From NCBI GenBank assembly GCA_031257015.1, contig JAIRPK010000053.1, positions 62,001-126,000 on the forward strand: 64,000 nucleotides of DNA, written 5' to 3'. The notes beneath the pieces were generated by a model that saw only the letters and a program-made list of their open reading frames with translations, made no database searches and had not been told where the DNA came from. This DNA comes from Tannerellaceae bacterium (GTDB taxonomy: Bacteria; Bacteroidota; Bacteroidia; Bacteroidales; Tannerellaceae). Each line of letters starts with the position of its first letter. The first letter of the stretch is position 1. Shown here piece after piece: positions 27,725 through 35,718 of this stretch. The translations under genes were made by a program, and so were the position numbers.

Positions 27725-28555
27725 TTATTGCTTGTAATAGTACTTCGTCAGGCGAATCTCGTAATCCTCCTTGTCCACGACGTTTGGAGAGAGTTCAAAA
27801 TCCACGTGAACGGCCTCGTCGGAAGTGATTCGTCCTGCTCTGTCATAATTATAAGCTATTGAAGAGAAGAATCTGAAGGTATTGGTCAATTCCGGTTCGT
27901 GGCATAGCTTGCTGATTGTTTTGCGTCCGGCAGTATTGTATTGGAACTCCGTTTCATATGTTTCTACCCAGTCGATATGCTCTGCGATACGTTCATATTC
28001 GGTAGCTCGAACCTGATTTCCCTTGTCGTCATATCTGAAAACAGTTTTGGATGTCGGAGCGTCCCATTCTTCAGTTGTTATGTTCCAATAGTAGCATAAG
28101 AGTGTTGCAAGGCGTTGGCGTTCGTCGTACTGGTATTCGGTTTTGTAGATAACGTCCCATTGGAGGTCAAACCATTTTGCGATAACATTAATACTGTCGC
28201 GTCCTTGAGCATCGTATATCGGTTCTATTTTAAGTGATGGATTTCCCGGCCAGTCTTTTTTATCTGCGTTCCATTCGTATTCGAGAGCCTTGGTCAGTTT
28301 TCCTTCCTGGGTGTATTCATACTCCCACTTGGCATCCGGAATCAGGGCATGAGTGTCGTAGTCCATCCGATAGCTTGTTTCGACTATGTGATTGTTGCTG
28401 ACGTAAGTATAGATGGTTTTCGCCGCTACTTCTCCGCTGAGGGTTCTTGTAACGATGCTGTCCAGAGGCTCTGCCGGCCTTGCGTTTATGTTAAGGGCAT
28501 TAATCGGGGAGGCGAAAAGAGTAGAAGCTGCTGAGAGAATAAAAATCTTTTTCAT
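27725..28555 (-). CDS. second paralogue, independently startable
   Basis: The 276-residue downstream copy has its own ATG at 28555 and a complete signal peptide. It is likely translated as a separate protein whatever happens at the A7 tract. An internal signal peptide in a fused protein would otherwise be cleaved or jam export. Sequence content: repeated Tyr/Asp strand pairs, ending YYYKQ. Function unknown. Confidence 0.7.
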   Translation of the reverse strand: MKKIFILSAASTLFASPINALNINARPAEPLDSIVTRTLSGEVAAKTIYTYVSNNHIVETSYRMDYDTHALIPDAKWEYEYTQEGKLTKALEYEWNADKKDWPGNPSLKIEPIYDAQGRDSINVIAKWFDLQWDVIYKTEYQYDERQRLATLLCYYWNITTEEWDAPTSKTVFRYDDKGNQVRATEYERIAEHIDWVETYETEFQYNTAGRKTISKLCHEPELTNTFRFFSSIAYNYDRAGRITSDEAVHVDFELSPNVVDKEDYEIRLTKYYYKQ

Positions 28556-29422
28556 CTGATTGTTTTTGTTGTGAGAGTGTTGAGTATTATGCGAGATATT
28601 CTTTTGTTTAAGCGGTCTGCGACGCTTTATTTTTTTATAATAATAAGTAGTAACGGTTGTTTTGATGTCCTCTTCTTCCGGCCCTTCGGGGATGCCGTAA
28701 GTCAGTTCGGTTGTTTTGACGGTTTTCTTCCTTCCGGCCGCGTCATACTGGATATTGGTCCAGTTTTGTTCAAAAGAGTTTGAATGAGGCGACTGGTTGC
28801 AATGTTCCATAGCGGTCTGGCGTCCTTTGGCATCATAATGATATAATTGTTCGCCGGTTTCCTCGCCGTAATAATATTTTATAACGCGCTTCAGGCGCTT
28901 TTCATCATATTGGTATTCGGATCTGAAAGTCGGTTCGTTCTGCCAGTTGTTTTGCGAATCGTCCCATTGATATGAATAAGAGACGGTTATTCGCTTCGTC
29001 GTATCATATTCATGCTTTGTCATGACAAGTCCCTTCCGTCCGCTTTCAGATAAGAGCCAGCTGGTCGAGCCGGTTTCCATATCTGCATCATAATGCCATT
29101 CCTCAATGCTTGCCGGATTCTCCGGCCATTCGCCCGCCTTGTTGTTCCGTATTGTTATGGTGTTCGAGAGCGGATTTCCGTTCGGGTCATACTTCCACTC
29201 CTGTTTCAGGTCAAGAGAAGAATTGGAAGTGACGACTGTGACGACATTGGTGTCCTGTCGCGAGTAAACACTTTTAGCGGTAACAGTACCGTCGAGATTA
29301 CGAGTTATGGTGCTGTCAAGAGAAGCAGGGATTTTTTCAGTCAGGCCTGTCGCCCAGCTGCCAGATGTAAATATGGTTACGGCAAAAGCCGTCGCGATTA
29401 TTTTCTTCATTTGAATTATCAT
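27725..29422 (-). CDS. two tandem secreted paralogues read as one ORF (apparent stop loss)
   Basis: The 565-codon frame is two homologous secreted proteins joined head to tail. Copy 1 (residues 1 to about 265) begins with signal MKKIIATAFAVTIFTSGSWA, copy 2 at residue 290 (ATG at 28555) with MKKIFILSAASTLFASPINA. Both contain DSTITRNL/DSIVTRTL, repeated strand pairs of the type YQYDEKRLKRVIKYYYG and YQYDERQRLATLLCYYW, and end in a TKYYYK-like motif (TTYYYKK, TKYYYKQ). About 25 Lys/Asn/His-rich residues between them look like translated intergenic DNA. An A7 run (28630-28636) stands where A6 would give YYYKK-stop. Function unknown; repeats resemble YD/RHS-like secreted proteins. No clear promoter box. 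Confidence 0.85.
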   Translation of the reverse strand: MIIQMKKIIATAFAVTIFTSGSWATGLTEKIPASLDSTITRNLDGTVTAKSVYSRQDTNVVTVVTSNSSLDLKQEWKYDPNGNPLSNTITIRNNKAGEWPENPASIEEWHYDADMETGSTSWLLSESGRKGLVMTKHEYDTTKRITVSYSYQWDDSQNNWQNEPTFRSEYQYDEKRLKRVIKYYYGEETGEQLYHYDAKGRQTAMEHCNQSPHSNSFEQNWTNIQYDAAGRKKTVKTTELTYGIPEGPEEEDIKTTVTTYYYKKIKRRRPLKQKNISHNTQHSHNKNNQMKKIFILSAASTLFASPINALNINARPAEPLDSIVTRTLSGEVAAKTIYTYVSNNHIVETSYRMDYDTHALIPDAKWEYEYTQEGKLTKALEYEWNADKKDWPGNPSLKIEPIYDAQGRDSINVIAKWFDLQWDVIYKTEYQYDERQRLATLLCYYWNITTEEWDAPTSKTVFRYDDKGNQVRATEYERIAEHIDWVETYETEFQYNTAGRKTISKLCHEPELTNTFRFFSSIAYNYDRAGRITSDEAVHVDFELSPNVVDKEDYEIRLTKYYYKQ

Positions 29423-29713
29423 TTATTATTCTTATAGGACTGTAAAAATAGTAAATAATAACATAACATATTAAGATATTTGTTTAGTGAAATCCTCATG
29501 CAGACGGTAAAGTTCCGGCCTTGCGAAAGGAAAGTTCCGGTAAATTCGTCAATCAAAAATTCATAAAAGCGATGGGATCGGCTATCCGATTGTTTAAAAA
29601 AACGGCAAAAAAAAGACATCGTGCTTAATATTCATATTAAACCAAATGAAGTTTAGTGCGTCGAAAATATTACCACTGATGCAATCATTAATATATCATA
29701 CTATATCTTATTT

Positions 29714-30925
29714 ATGAACAAAAAAAGTTTTAATCGTAGAGATTTTTTACGCCTTTCGGCTCTCGCCGGAGCAGGCGCAGTGATTACCCCCGGCATGTCA
29801 GCCCAAAATCCGGCAGACATATCCATCGGTAATGAGAACGTTTTCCCGATGCGCAAGCTTGGGAAGACCGGAATAGAGATGCCCATCCTGAGCATGGGAG
29901 TTATGCGTGCCGACAATCCGAACGTGGTGAGGGCAGCCTATAATTCAGGTATTACCCACTTCGATACGGCTCACGGCTATCAGAATGGACGTAACGAGGA
30001 GATGCTCGGCAACTTTTTCAAGGACAAACCCCGAAACAGTTTCACGATAGCCACAAAGGGGAAGTTCCCATATCCTCTGAAAGACAGTTTCGAGAAAGAC
30101 TACACAGACTTGCTCAATCTGAGTCTGAAACGCCTCCAGATGGACTACGTAGAAATATTCTACACCCATGCTCTGGACAGCCGCGAAAGCACGGACGACA
30201 TCACGAACCCGCGCATTACAAATCTGCTGAAGCAATTCAAATCAGAAGGCAAAATCAAGCACATCGCCCTCTCGACTCACGCCATGAAGCCCGAACAGAT
30301 CGACGCAGCCATTTCGACCGGAATTTACGAGGTGATCCTCTTGAGCTACAACTTCAAGATGCCCAACCTTGAGGCAACGAATGCCGCCATCGAACGCGGC
30401 GTAAAAGCCGGGATCGGTTTCGTCGCCATGAAGAGCATGGTGGGCGGAGTTGCCGGCGCTCCAGGGTCTGCTCCAACTAATGTGAACGGACAAGCCTGCC
30501 TGAAATGGGTCTGGGAGAACGAGAACATTACAACAGCCATCCCCGGCTTCGACAACTTCGACAAGTTGGAGGATTGCCTTGCCGCGGCAAGAAGCCCGAA
30601 GCTGACGACAGCCGAACGTGATTACCTTGCAATGCTCGACAGCAAGAATATGCTCTTCTGCCAGCGTTGCGGCAAATGTGAAAAGCAATGTCCGGAGCAT
30701 CTGCCCATCCCTGAACTTATGCGTGCCTACATGTACGCATACGGCTACAAGAACGCCGGACTGTCCAAGGAAACACTTGCAGAGCTGAGGCTCGGCGACC
30801 CGGCTTCACTGTGCAGTAGCTGTAAGGGCAGCTGCCGCGTTGAATGTAGTCTTCAGTATGACGTTGCGGGAAAGATCGCGGCAGTGACACCCGTTCTGAA
30901 CGTACCCGATGTCCTGTTATCATAA
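29714..30925 (+). CDS. Tat-exported aldo/keto reductase with C-terminal iron-sulfur motif
   Basis: A 403-residue oxidoreductase. The twin-arginine signal is NRRDFLRLSALAGAGAV (residues 7-23). The AKR barrel follows: catalytic Asp/Tyr in GITHFDTAHGYQNGRNEEMLG (about 78-98), Lys in TIATKGKFPYP and His in IFYTHALDS, so the tetrad is complete. After the barrel comes a ferredoxin-like motif CQRCGKCEKQCPEHLPIPEL (about 316-335) and a second Cys group CSSCKGSCRVEC near the end. AKRs with a C-terminal 4Fe-4S motif are a known group; electron donor and substrate are unknown. The DUF6599 gene starts 9 bases later. Confidence 0.88.
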   Translation: MNKKSFNRRDFLRLSALAGAGAVITPGMSAQNPADISIGNENVFPMRKLGKTGIEMPILSMGVMRADNPNVVRAAYNSGITHFDTAHGYQNGRNEEMLGNFFKDKPRNSFTIATKGKFPYPLKDSFEKDYTDLLNLSLKRLQMDYVEIFYTHALDSRESTDDITNPRITNLLKQFKSEGKIKHIALSTHAMKPEQIDAAISTGIYEVILLSYNFKMPNLEATNAAIERGVKAGIGFVAMKSMVGGVAGAPGSAPTNVNGQACLKWVWENENITTAIPGFDNFDKLEDCLAAARSPKLTTAERDYLAMLDSKNMLFCQRCGKCEKQCPEHLPIPELMRAYMYAYGYKNAGLSKETLAELRLGDPASLCSSCKGSCRVECSLQYDVAGKIAAVTPVLNVPDVLLS

Positions 30926-30934
30926 AATCAGGCG

Positions 30935-31792
30935 ATGAGACACATATATTATATATGTATAGTCAGCCTGTTCGGATTTCAATTGCTCCAGGCCCAATCG
31001 CCGGAGCAATTGAAGTCATGGATGCCCGCCATTGAAGGCTGGACAGTAACCGCTGCCGAAGTATTCAACCCCGACAATCTGTATGACCGTATCAACGGCG
31101 CCGCTCCCCTTTTCCTTGCCAACAATTTCAAGGAGATGACCGCCCTGGACTATAAGCGCGGAGAAGATTACATCACCGTCCAGGCATACAGGCACGGCAC
31201 TCCCGAAGACGCCTTCGGCATGTACGCCTCGGAGCGTTCCCCGGAACTGAACTTCCTCCCGTCAATCGGAGCGGAAGCTCAGGGCGACGCCGAAAACCTC
31301 TTCTTCTTCGCCGGCAACATATACGTAAAAATGGCCTCCCACGCCGAAGGCGATGCAAGCCAAACTATGCAAAGTATAGCCAAAGGCCTGGCAAGTAAAA
31401 TTGATCCTCTCCCTAAATACCCCATGATGCTGAACGTCTTCCCGACCGAAGGACGCATCCCCTACACGGAAGCCTTCATTAACTCAAGCTACATCGGTCA
31501 TGAGTTCCTGAAATCCGTCTATACGGCAGACTATAAAACGGGAGAGCAGTCTTACCAGATTTTTATCATAGACGGCAAAACATCCGCCGGCGCAAGCGAA
31601 ATTCTAAAGAACTATTTCACATTTACCAAGCAGCCCCTGGATTTCAAAGAAGGCAGCCTCACGATCAAGGATCGTTATAACGGCGACATCCCCACATTCT
31701 GGAAAAAATCCTGTATCGTTGGCATATATAGCGAAGGGAAAAACATTCCTGCTGCCGACGCAATAATCAAAGCTATCGTAGAAAAATTATAG
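30935..31792 (+). CDS. DUF6599 family secreted protein
   Basis: A 285-residue exported protein, function unknown. The signal peptide (IYYICIVSLFGFQLLQAQ) is followed by WTVTAAEVFNPDNLYDRINGAAPLFLANNF; the [LY]Y.[RY]INGAA..F pattern and the later YRHGTPEDAFGMYASERSPE are typical of DUF6599 as I know it. Two alpha/beta halves of similar order suggest an internal duplication. It is downstream of, and probably co-transcribed with, the Tat-exported reductase, so both proteins would act in the periplasm. A strong terminator follows. Confidence 0.75.
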   Translation: MRHIYYICIVSLFGFQLLQAQSPEQLKSWMPAIEGWTVTAAEVFNPDNLYDRINGAAPLFLANNFKEMTALDYKRGEDYITVQAYRHGTPEDAFGMYASERSPELNFLPSIGAEAQGDAENLFFFAGNIYVKMASHAEGDASQTMQSIAKGLASKIDPLPKYPMMLNVFPTEGRIPYTEAFINSSYIGHEFLKSVYTADYKTGEQSYQIFIIDGKTSAGASEILKNYFTFTKQPLDFKEGSLTIKDRYNGDIPTFWKKSCIVGIYSEGKNIPAADAIIKAIVEKL

Positions 31793-31829
31793 TCATAATC
31801 TAATTTAGGGGAACCAATCCCCAGCACGA

Positions 31830-31873
31830 TGTTAGCGCACCTGTCATTTTCAGGTGCGCTAACATTTTTTTTT
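31830..31873 (+). terminator. strong intrinsic terminator
   Basis: A 14-bp perfect stem (TGTTAGCGCACCTG, 7-base loop, partner 31851-31864) followed by nine T. It ends the reductase-DUF6599 transcript. Confidence 0.93.
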
Positions 31874-31930
31874 GCCTGATACTTCAGGTCATCAGCCGTT
31901 TGAGATAATTTTTTTTAAAGGAGGGGAAAT

Positions 31931-31964
31931 ATTGTCAGAATAAACGAACGTTTAAACTGACAAT
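31931..31964. promoter_or_regulatory. 34-bp operator-like dyad, copy 1
   Basis: A symmetric site centred at 31947.5: ATTGTCAG, 3 bases, AAACG, AA, CGTTT, 3 bases, CTGACAAT; both the outer 8-bp and the inner 5-bp arms are perfect. A second copy lies 130 bp downstream. The symmetry resembles operators of dimeric repressors such as the TetR family. No regulator gene is nearby. Confidence 0.65.
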
Positions 31965-32060
31965 GGGACAAATATATACATAATATGATCTAATACAGCC
32001 TTTTCTGCTGATTTTTTAGTGGTTACAGAAATAATTCATCAGTCTGCAGACTGGCAAATC

Positions 32061-32094
32061 ATTGTCAGTTTAAACGTTCGTTTTAGCTGCCACA
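32061..32094. promoter_or_regulatory. 34-bp operator-like dyad, copy 2
   Basis: Same design as the site at 31931: ATTGTCAG, 3 bases, AAACG, TT, CGTTT, 3 bases, then a worn right outer arm (CTGCCA). Its first 23 bases are the exact reverse complement of 31942-31964. It is about 95 bp before the acyltransferase ATG. Terminal inverted repeats of a small mobile element are an alternative reading. Confidence 0.6.
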
Positions 32095-32186
32095 GCCTCA
32101 GGCCAACATGCTTGAAAACCCTTTCCAAAGAAGAGCATTCAACAAAAACAAATAAAAAATTCTGTAAACCACCTAAAAAAAAGATC

Positions 32187-33296
32187 ATGATTAATAATGT
32201 TACCAACAGCAGTCCGATTGACGACGAATTATCAAAAAGAATCCGCTCACTGCGTTTCATCCTAATGGTTTTTATCGTATTCATCCACAACGAAATATTA
32301 AAAGGAAACATTACCATAAACTTTTCCGACAGTAGCGTAGTTATTGAAAGCCCTCTGCTATGCCAAATCATCCAATCTTTGGCGAATAGCATCACTCATA
32401 TTGCCGTCCCATTTTTCTTTCTCATCTCCGGCTTCCTCCAATATACGAAAGAGCCGAAGTTCATGCCGAACTTAAAGAAGAAATCACGGACTATTTTACT
32501 CCCGCACATTTTGTGGACAATCCTCCTGCTCATTCTCTTCTATACAACTCAAAGCATAGATTTTACCAGACAGTACTTCCATACATATATCATTCGAGAA
32601 TTTTCACTCATGGATTGGCTCGGCGCCTTTACCGGCCACTTCGGCAAGTTTATGCAAGAAGACGAGCATTTAACCCATACTCCACTAGTCTACCAGTTCT
32701 GGTTTCTGCGAGACCTTTTTGTGCTCAATCTCCTCTATGTCGGCATCAGGAAGCTTATAGATTGGCGTCCCGCCACGACGCTGGTTTTCCTCGTTTTATG
32801 GTGGATAAGCGGCGTTGACATACATATCCTAAATCCAAGCGCCACACTCTTTTTTTCACTCGGATACTATATCGTAAAATACAGATTAAGCTATAAAAGT
32901 TTAGACAAGATAAAAAACAGCAACATGGTAATTATATATGCAATAAGCATACTAGCAAACTTTACGTTTGAACACCTTGCTTTTAGATTAATCAACATCG
33001 TCGCAGGTATAATGTTTTTCTGGAAATTAAGCTATAACTTCGTAAAAAGCAAAAATATCTACAATGTTCTCGCCTGGCTTGAGAAATATTCATTTTGGTT
33101 ATACGCCTCTCACGGTCTGATTATGAATATAATCATCAAGGTAAGCATCAAAATTTTACCGATGAATACTGCATGGATTCCACTTCTCCATTACTTTATC
33201 CTTACGCCATTCATAATTCTTGCATTAGTTGCCGTTGGCATAGTGATTAAAAAGGCATTCCCCAAAATATTCTTTGTACTTACGGGAGGAAGATAA
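32187..33296 (+). CDS. acyltransferase family 3 membrane protein
   Basis: A 369-residue integral membrane O-acyltransferase of the AT3 family, which acylates cell-surface glycans or similar substrates. The family hallmark is the first TM segment with conserved Arg and His: RSLRFILMVFIVFIHNE (about residues 18-34). About ten TM helices follow (for example IAVPFFFLISGFLQ, ILLPHILWTILLLILF, FWFLRDLFVLNLLYVGI, VFLVLWWISGVDI, FILTPFIILALVAVGIVI). The frame is open back to 32019, but that stretch covers the second operator-like dyad and lacks family similarity, so ATG 32187 is preferred. Confidence 0.85.
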   Translation: MINNVTNSSPIDDELSKRIRSLRFILMVFIVFIHNEILKGNITINFSDSSVVIESPLLCQIIQSLANSITHIAVPFFFLISGFLQYTKEPKFMPNLKKKSRTILLPHILWTILLLILFYTTQSIDFTRQYFHTYIIREFSLMDWLGAFTGHFGKFMQEDEHLTHTPLVYQFWFLRDLFVLNLLYVGIRKLIDWRPATTLVFLVLWWISGVDIHILNPSATLFFSLGYYIVKYRLSYKSLDKIKNSNMVIIYAISILANFTFEHLAFRLINIVAGIMFFWKLSYNFVKSKNIYNVLAWLEKYSFWLYASHGLIMNIIIKVSIKILPMNTAWIPLLHYFILTPFIILALVAVGIVIKKAFPKIFFVLTGGR

Positions 33297-33428
33297 AAAA
33301 TATAAAGCTTTTTAAAAACTATCAATCTCCATAGTATTTATTAGCAATAACAAATCAAAAATCTCCAGTGGCATTTCCTTTAAAGAATAAGGAATTTCCA
33401 AACCATAAAAAAAACTTTTAGCGCACAA

Positions 33429-33460
33429 ATTGCCAATCCGAAAAGCATTTCATATATTTG
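33429..33460 (+). promoter_or_regulatory. promoter of the tmRNA gene
   Basis: TATATTTG (33453-33460) is a perfect -7 element; ATTG (33429-33432), 20 bases upstream, is a one-off -33 box. The predicted start lies about 70 bases before the mature tmRNA 5' end. Confidence 0.6.
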
Positions 33461-33538
33461 TAACGTAGAAAGAAAAAAATAAAGAAAGCGTTCTTTATTC
33501 ATCTACACAAAAATGTTGAACATTGATACCGAAAAACA

Positions 33539-33935
33539 GGGGCTGACCGGTTTTGACAGCGGGTAGAAATGGTTTGTAAGCATGTAGCGCTTCTGTTGTC
33601 CGGCGCTTAAATCTCAGACAGCGAACAATTAATTGGCGAAAATTCTTACGCTCTCGCTGCATAATCGAAGAACAGTAGATTAACGCTTCATCCCTGCAAC
33701 AGTTGCGGGGACGAGACATCGCCCGGATGCTGTGGCTTCGAAGCGGTCCGAATCGGCGGTGCAGACATATCGGAGATAGTTTAAAGGAATCCTCGGACTT
33801 TAGGCGAAACCAAGAGGATAAGGAAAAAGTTGGTGGCTTCGGTCTTGCTTTTTCCCGACAACTAAGGCGAAGATAAACATGTAGAAAACGAATTAGTTCC
33901 TCGTTTGGACGAGGGTTCGACTCCCTCCAGCTCCA
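33539..33935 (+). ncRNA. ssrA: transfer-messenger RNA (tmRNA)
   Basis: A 397-base tmRNA that rescues stalled ribosomes with SmpB. The 5' end GGGGCTGACC pairs with the 3' CAGCTCC to form the tRNA-like acceptor stem. The T arm GAGGGTTCGACTCCCTC is clear. The tag reading frame runs in the 33620-33664 region and encodes ...EQLIGENSYALAA followed by TAA (33662-33664), with the usual Ala-Leu-Ala-Ala end. Pseudoknot-like GC-rich segments follow. After the discriminator A the genome reads CGC, so the terminal CCA is not encoded and must be added. It has its own promoter and a terminator. Confidence 0.96.
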
Positions 33936-33971
33936 CGCTTTAAGTGACGTATAAATGTTATTGAATAAGTT

Positions 33972-34018
33972 AACATCCTTGATTTACCGATCAACAGTAA
34001 ATCAGGGATGTTTTTTTA
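33972..34018 (+). terminator. intrinsic terminator of tmRNA
   Basis: A near-perfect stem (AACATCCTTGATTTAC with GTAAATCAGGGATGTT) followed by a T-run, about 35 bases after the mature 3' end. Confidence 0.9.
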
Positions 34019-34107
34019 CAGGCGAGTTTGATTTTTCCATATAGCCGTAACTAGAAGAAAAACAATTAGCCCTTTGAAAAAAACAGCTGCCTCTTCAAAA
34101 AAATCAT

Positions 34108-34315
34108 AATTCCCCGCGGAAACTTCTGAAATTTCCATGAAAATTTTGAATTTTTCCGCGGAGTTTTCAAGAATTTCCATGGAAATTTTGAGTTTTTCCA
34201 CGGATATTCCTGAAATTTCCAGAGAAATTTCGCGTTTCTCCACGGAAATTTCAGGAATTTCCGTGGAAATTTTGAGTTTTTCCATGGGAATTTCAGGAAT
34301 TTCCGTGGAAAATTT
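34108..34315. repeat. 21-bp phased palindrome array, family A copy 2
   Basis: Ten cores start at 34114, 34135, 34156, 34177, 34198, 34219, 34240, 34261, 34282 and 34303, exactly 21 bp apart; most are CCRYGG and two are one-off (CCATGA, CCAGAG). It lies between the tmRNA terminator and the MBL-fold gene. The rest of the 34019-34592 gap shows only AT-rich DNA and a near -7 box (TATCTTTA, 34550-34557) for the next gene. Confidence 0.93.
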
Positions 34316-34592
34316 GGCCTATTATCCGGTAAATTCCAATTTATTCGTGATGGCTTCGTTGTTTTACACGGTCATTTCGAGCATTTTCGCACAAATGGCA
34401 ATCATTTCCATAGAGATGTCGATTATTAACGCAAATAATTAAAGCCTGTCTGCAAATAAAAACAGCATTTCCGCGAAGCGTTAATACTGCCGTAAAGAAG
34501 ACTGTGAAGATTTTAGAAAGAAGCCTGCGACATGTTTAAGATAAATAGCTATCTTTACCCATTCATAATTTAAACGGTTAATATAGAAACTT

Positions 34593-35315
34593 ATGAAATT
34601 GACATACATTTATCATAGTTGTTATACGATAGAAACGGACAAGTTCTCCGTCATATTTGACTATTATAAAGATTCTGGAAATACGCCATATAAAGGATAC
34701 ATTCACGAAGAATTATTACGAAAAAAAAGCCCTTTATATGTGCTTGCTTCACATCACCATCCGGATCATTTTAATAAGCATATATTAGATTGGAAGAAAG
34801 AAAAAAAAGAGATTATATACATCCTTTCTTCCGATATTCTTACAGAAAAAAAGGCAAATTCCGAGGCAGGCGTATTCCTTAAAAAAAACGATATATGGAA
34901 AGATGAAAACATCACGATAAAAGCGTTCGGTTCTACTGATGCAGGCATATCCTTTCTCATTAGAATGGATGAAAAAACCATTTTTCATGCTGGCGATTTA
35001 AACAATTGGCATTGGAAAGACGAATCAACCGCAGAAGAAGCTGAAATAGCCGAAAAATCTTTTCTTTTAGAAGTAAATGATATAGCTAAATTCACCAACG
35101 ATATAACCATAACCATGTTCCCTATCGACCCACGTTTAGGAAACGATTATATGCTTGGAGCAGAACAGTTAATATCCAAAATAAAAGTCGGAACAATCGC
35201 TCCAATGCACTTCGGAGAAGCATACGATAAAGCAAACAATTTCGCATCCATTGCCGAAAAAAATAATTGCAAATTTTTGTCCTTGTCACACAAGGGGGAA
35301 TGTTTTACAATATAA
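34593..35315 (+). CDS. MBL-fold metallo-hydrolase
   Basis: A 240-residue metallo-beta-lactamase-fold protein of the UlaG/YcjY-like type. The zinc motif HxHxDH is seen in LASHHHPDHFNKH (about residues 51-63). Further metal ligands are likely in IFHAGDLNNWHW (about 130-141) and in APMHFGEAYD (about 207-216). It is shorter than lactonases. Substrate unknown. The VOC-family gene follows 11 bases later on the same strand, and the ROK and NUDIX genes continue the row. Confidence 0.87.
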   Translation: MKLTYIYHSCYTIETDKFSVIFDYYKDSGNTPYKGYIHEELLRKKSPLYVLASHHHPDHFNKHILDWKKEKKEIIYILSSDILTEKKANSEAGVFLKKNDIWKDENITIKAFGSTDAGISFLIRMDEKTIFHAGDLNNWHWKDESTAEEAEIAEKSFLLEVNDIAKFTNDITITMFPIDPRLGNDYMLGAEQLISKIKVGTIAPMHFGEAYDKANNFASIAEKNNCKFLSLSHKGECFTI

Positions 35316-35326
35316 TTAATACAAGA

Positions 35327-35707
35327 ATGAATATTAAAGGAAGAATGGTTCACTTCAATATTGACGTGACAGATTTGGAAAAGAGCCTCACATTCTACGA
35401 TAAGGCTCTCGGACTCAAAGAAAAATACAGGAAGGAGGCAGAGGACGGATCTTTTGTCCTGGTCTATCTAACCGATGGAAGCACGAATTTTATGCTTGAG
35501 CTGACATGGCTGCGCGATCACCCGCAACCATACGAGCTTGGAGAAAACGAAAGCCATCTTGCCATAAGCGTAGATGGAGATTACGATGACATCAAAGCAT
35601 ATCATAAGGAAATGGGATGGGTCTGTTATGAAAACCCCTCAATGGGCATTTACTTCATAAACGATCCCGATGATTACTGGATAGAAGTTTTACCTAATAA
35701 TAAATAA
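35327..35707 (+). CDS. VOC family (glyoxalase I-like) protein
   Basis: A 126-residue vicinal-oxygen-chelate protein with two beta-alpha-beta-beta-beta halves: MVHFNIDVTDLEKSLTFYDKALGLKEKY at the start and SHLAISVDGDYDDIKAYHKEMGW with YFINDPDDYWIEVLP at the end. His in VHFNI, Glu in FMLELTW, His in SHLAI and Glu in WIEVLP correspond to the metal ligands of glyoxalase I, so a lactoylglutathione lyase-like activity is plausible. The ORF is open to 35267, but that part overlaps the previous gene; ATG 35327 (or 35345) is chosen. Confidence 0.87.
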   Translation: MNIKGRMVHFNIDVTDLEKSLTFYDKALGLKEKYRKEAEDGSFVLVYLTDGSTNFMLELTWLRDHPQPYELGENESHLAISVDGDYDDIKAYHKEMGWVCYENPSMGIYFINDPDDYWIEVLPNNK

Positions 35708-35718
35708 AAGACAGAAAA

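Noticed and set aside
32019..32186. N-terminal extension of the acyltransferase
   Set aside because: It covers an operator-like dyad and lacks similarity to the family; TM1 follows the ATG at 32187 normally.
33495..33719. 74-codon minus-strand ORF
   Set aside because: It lies antisense over the tmRNA and has no independent support.
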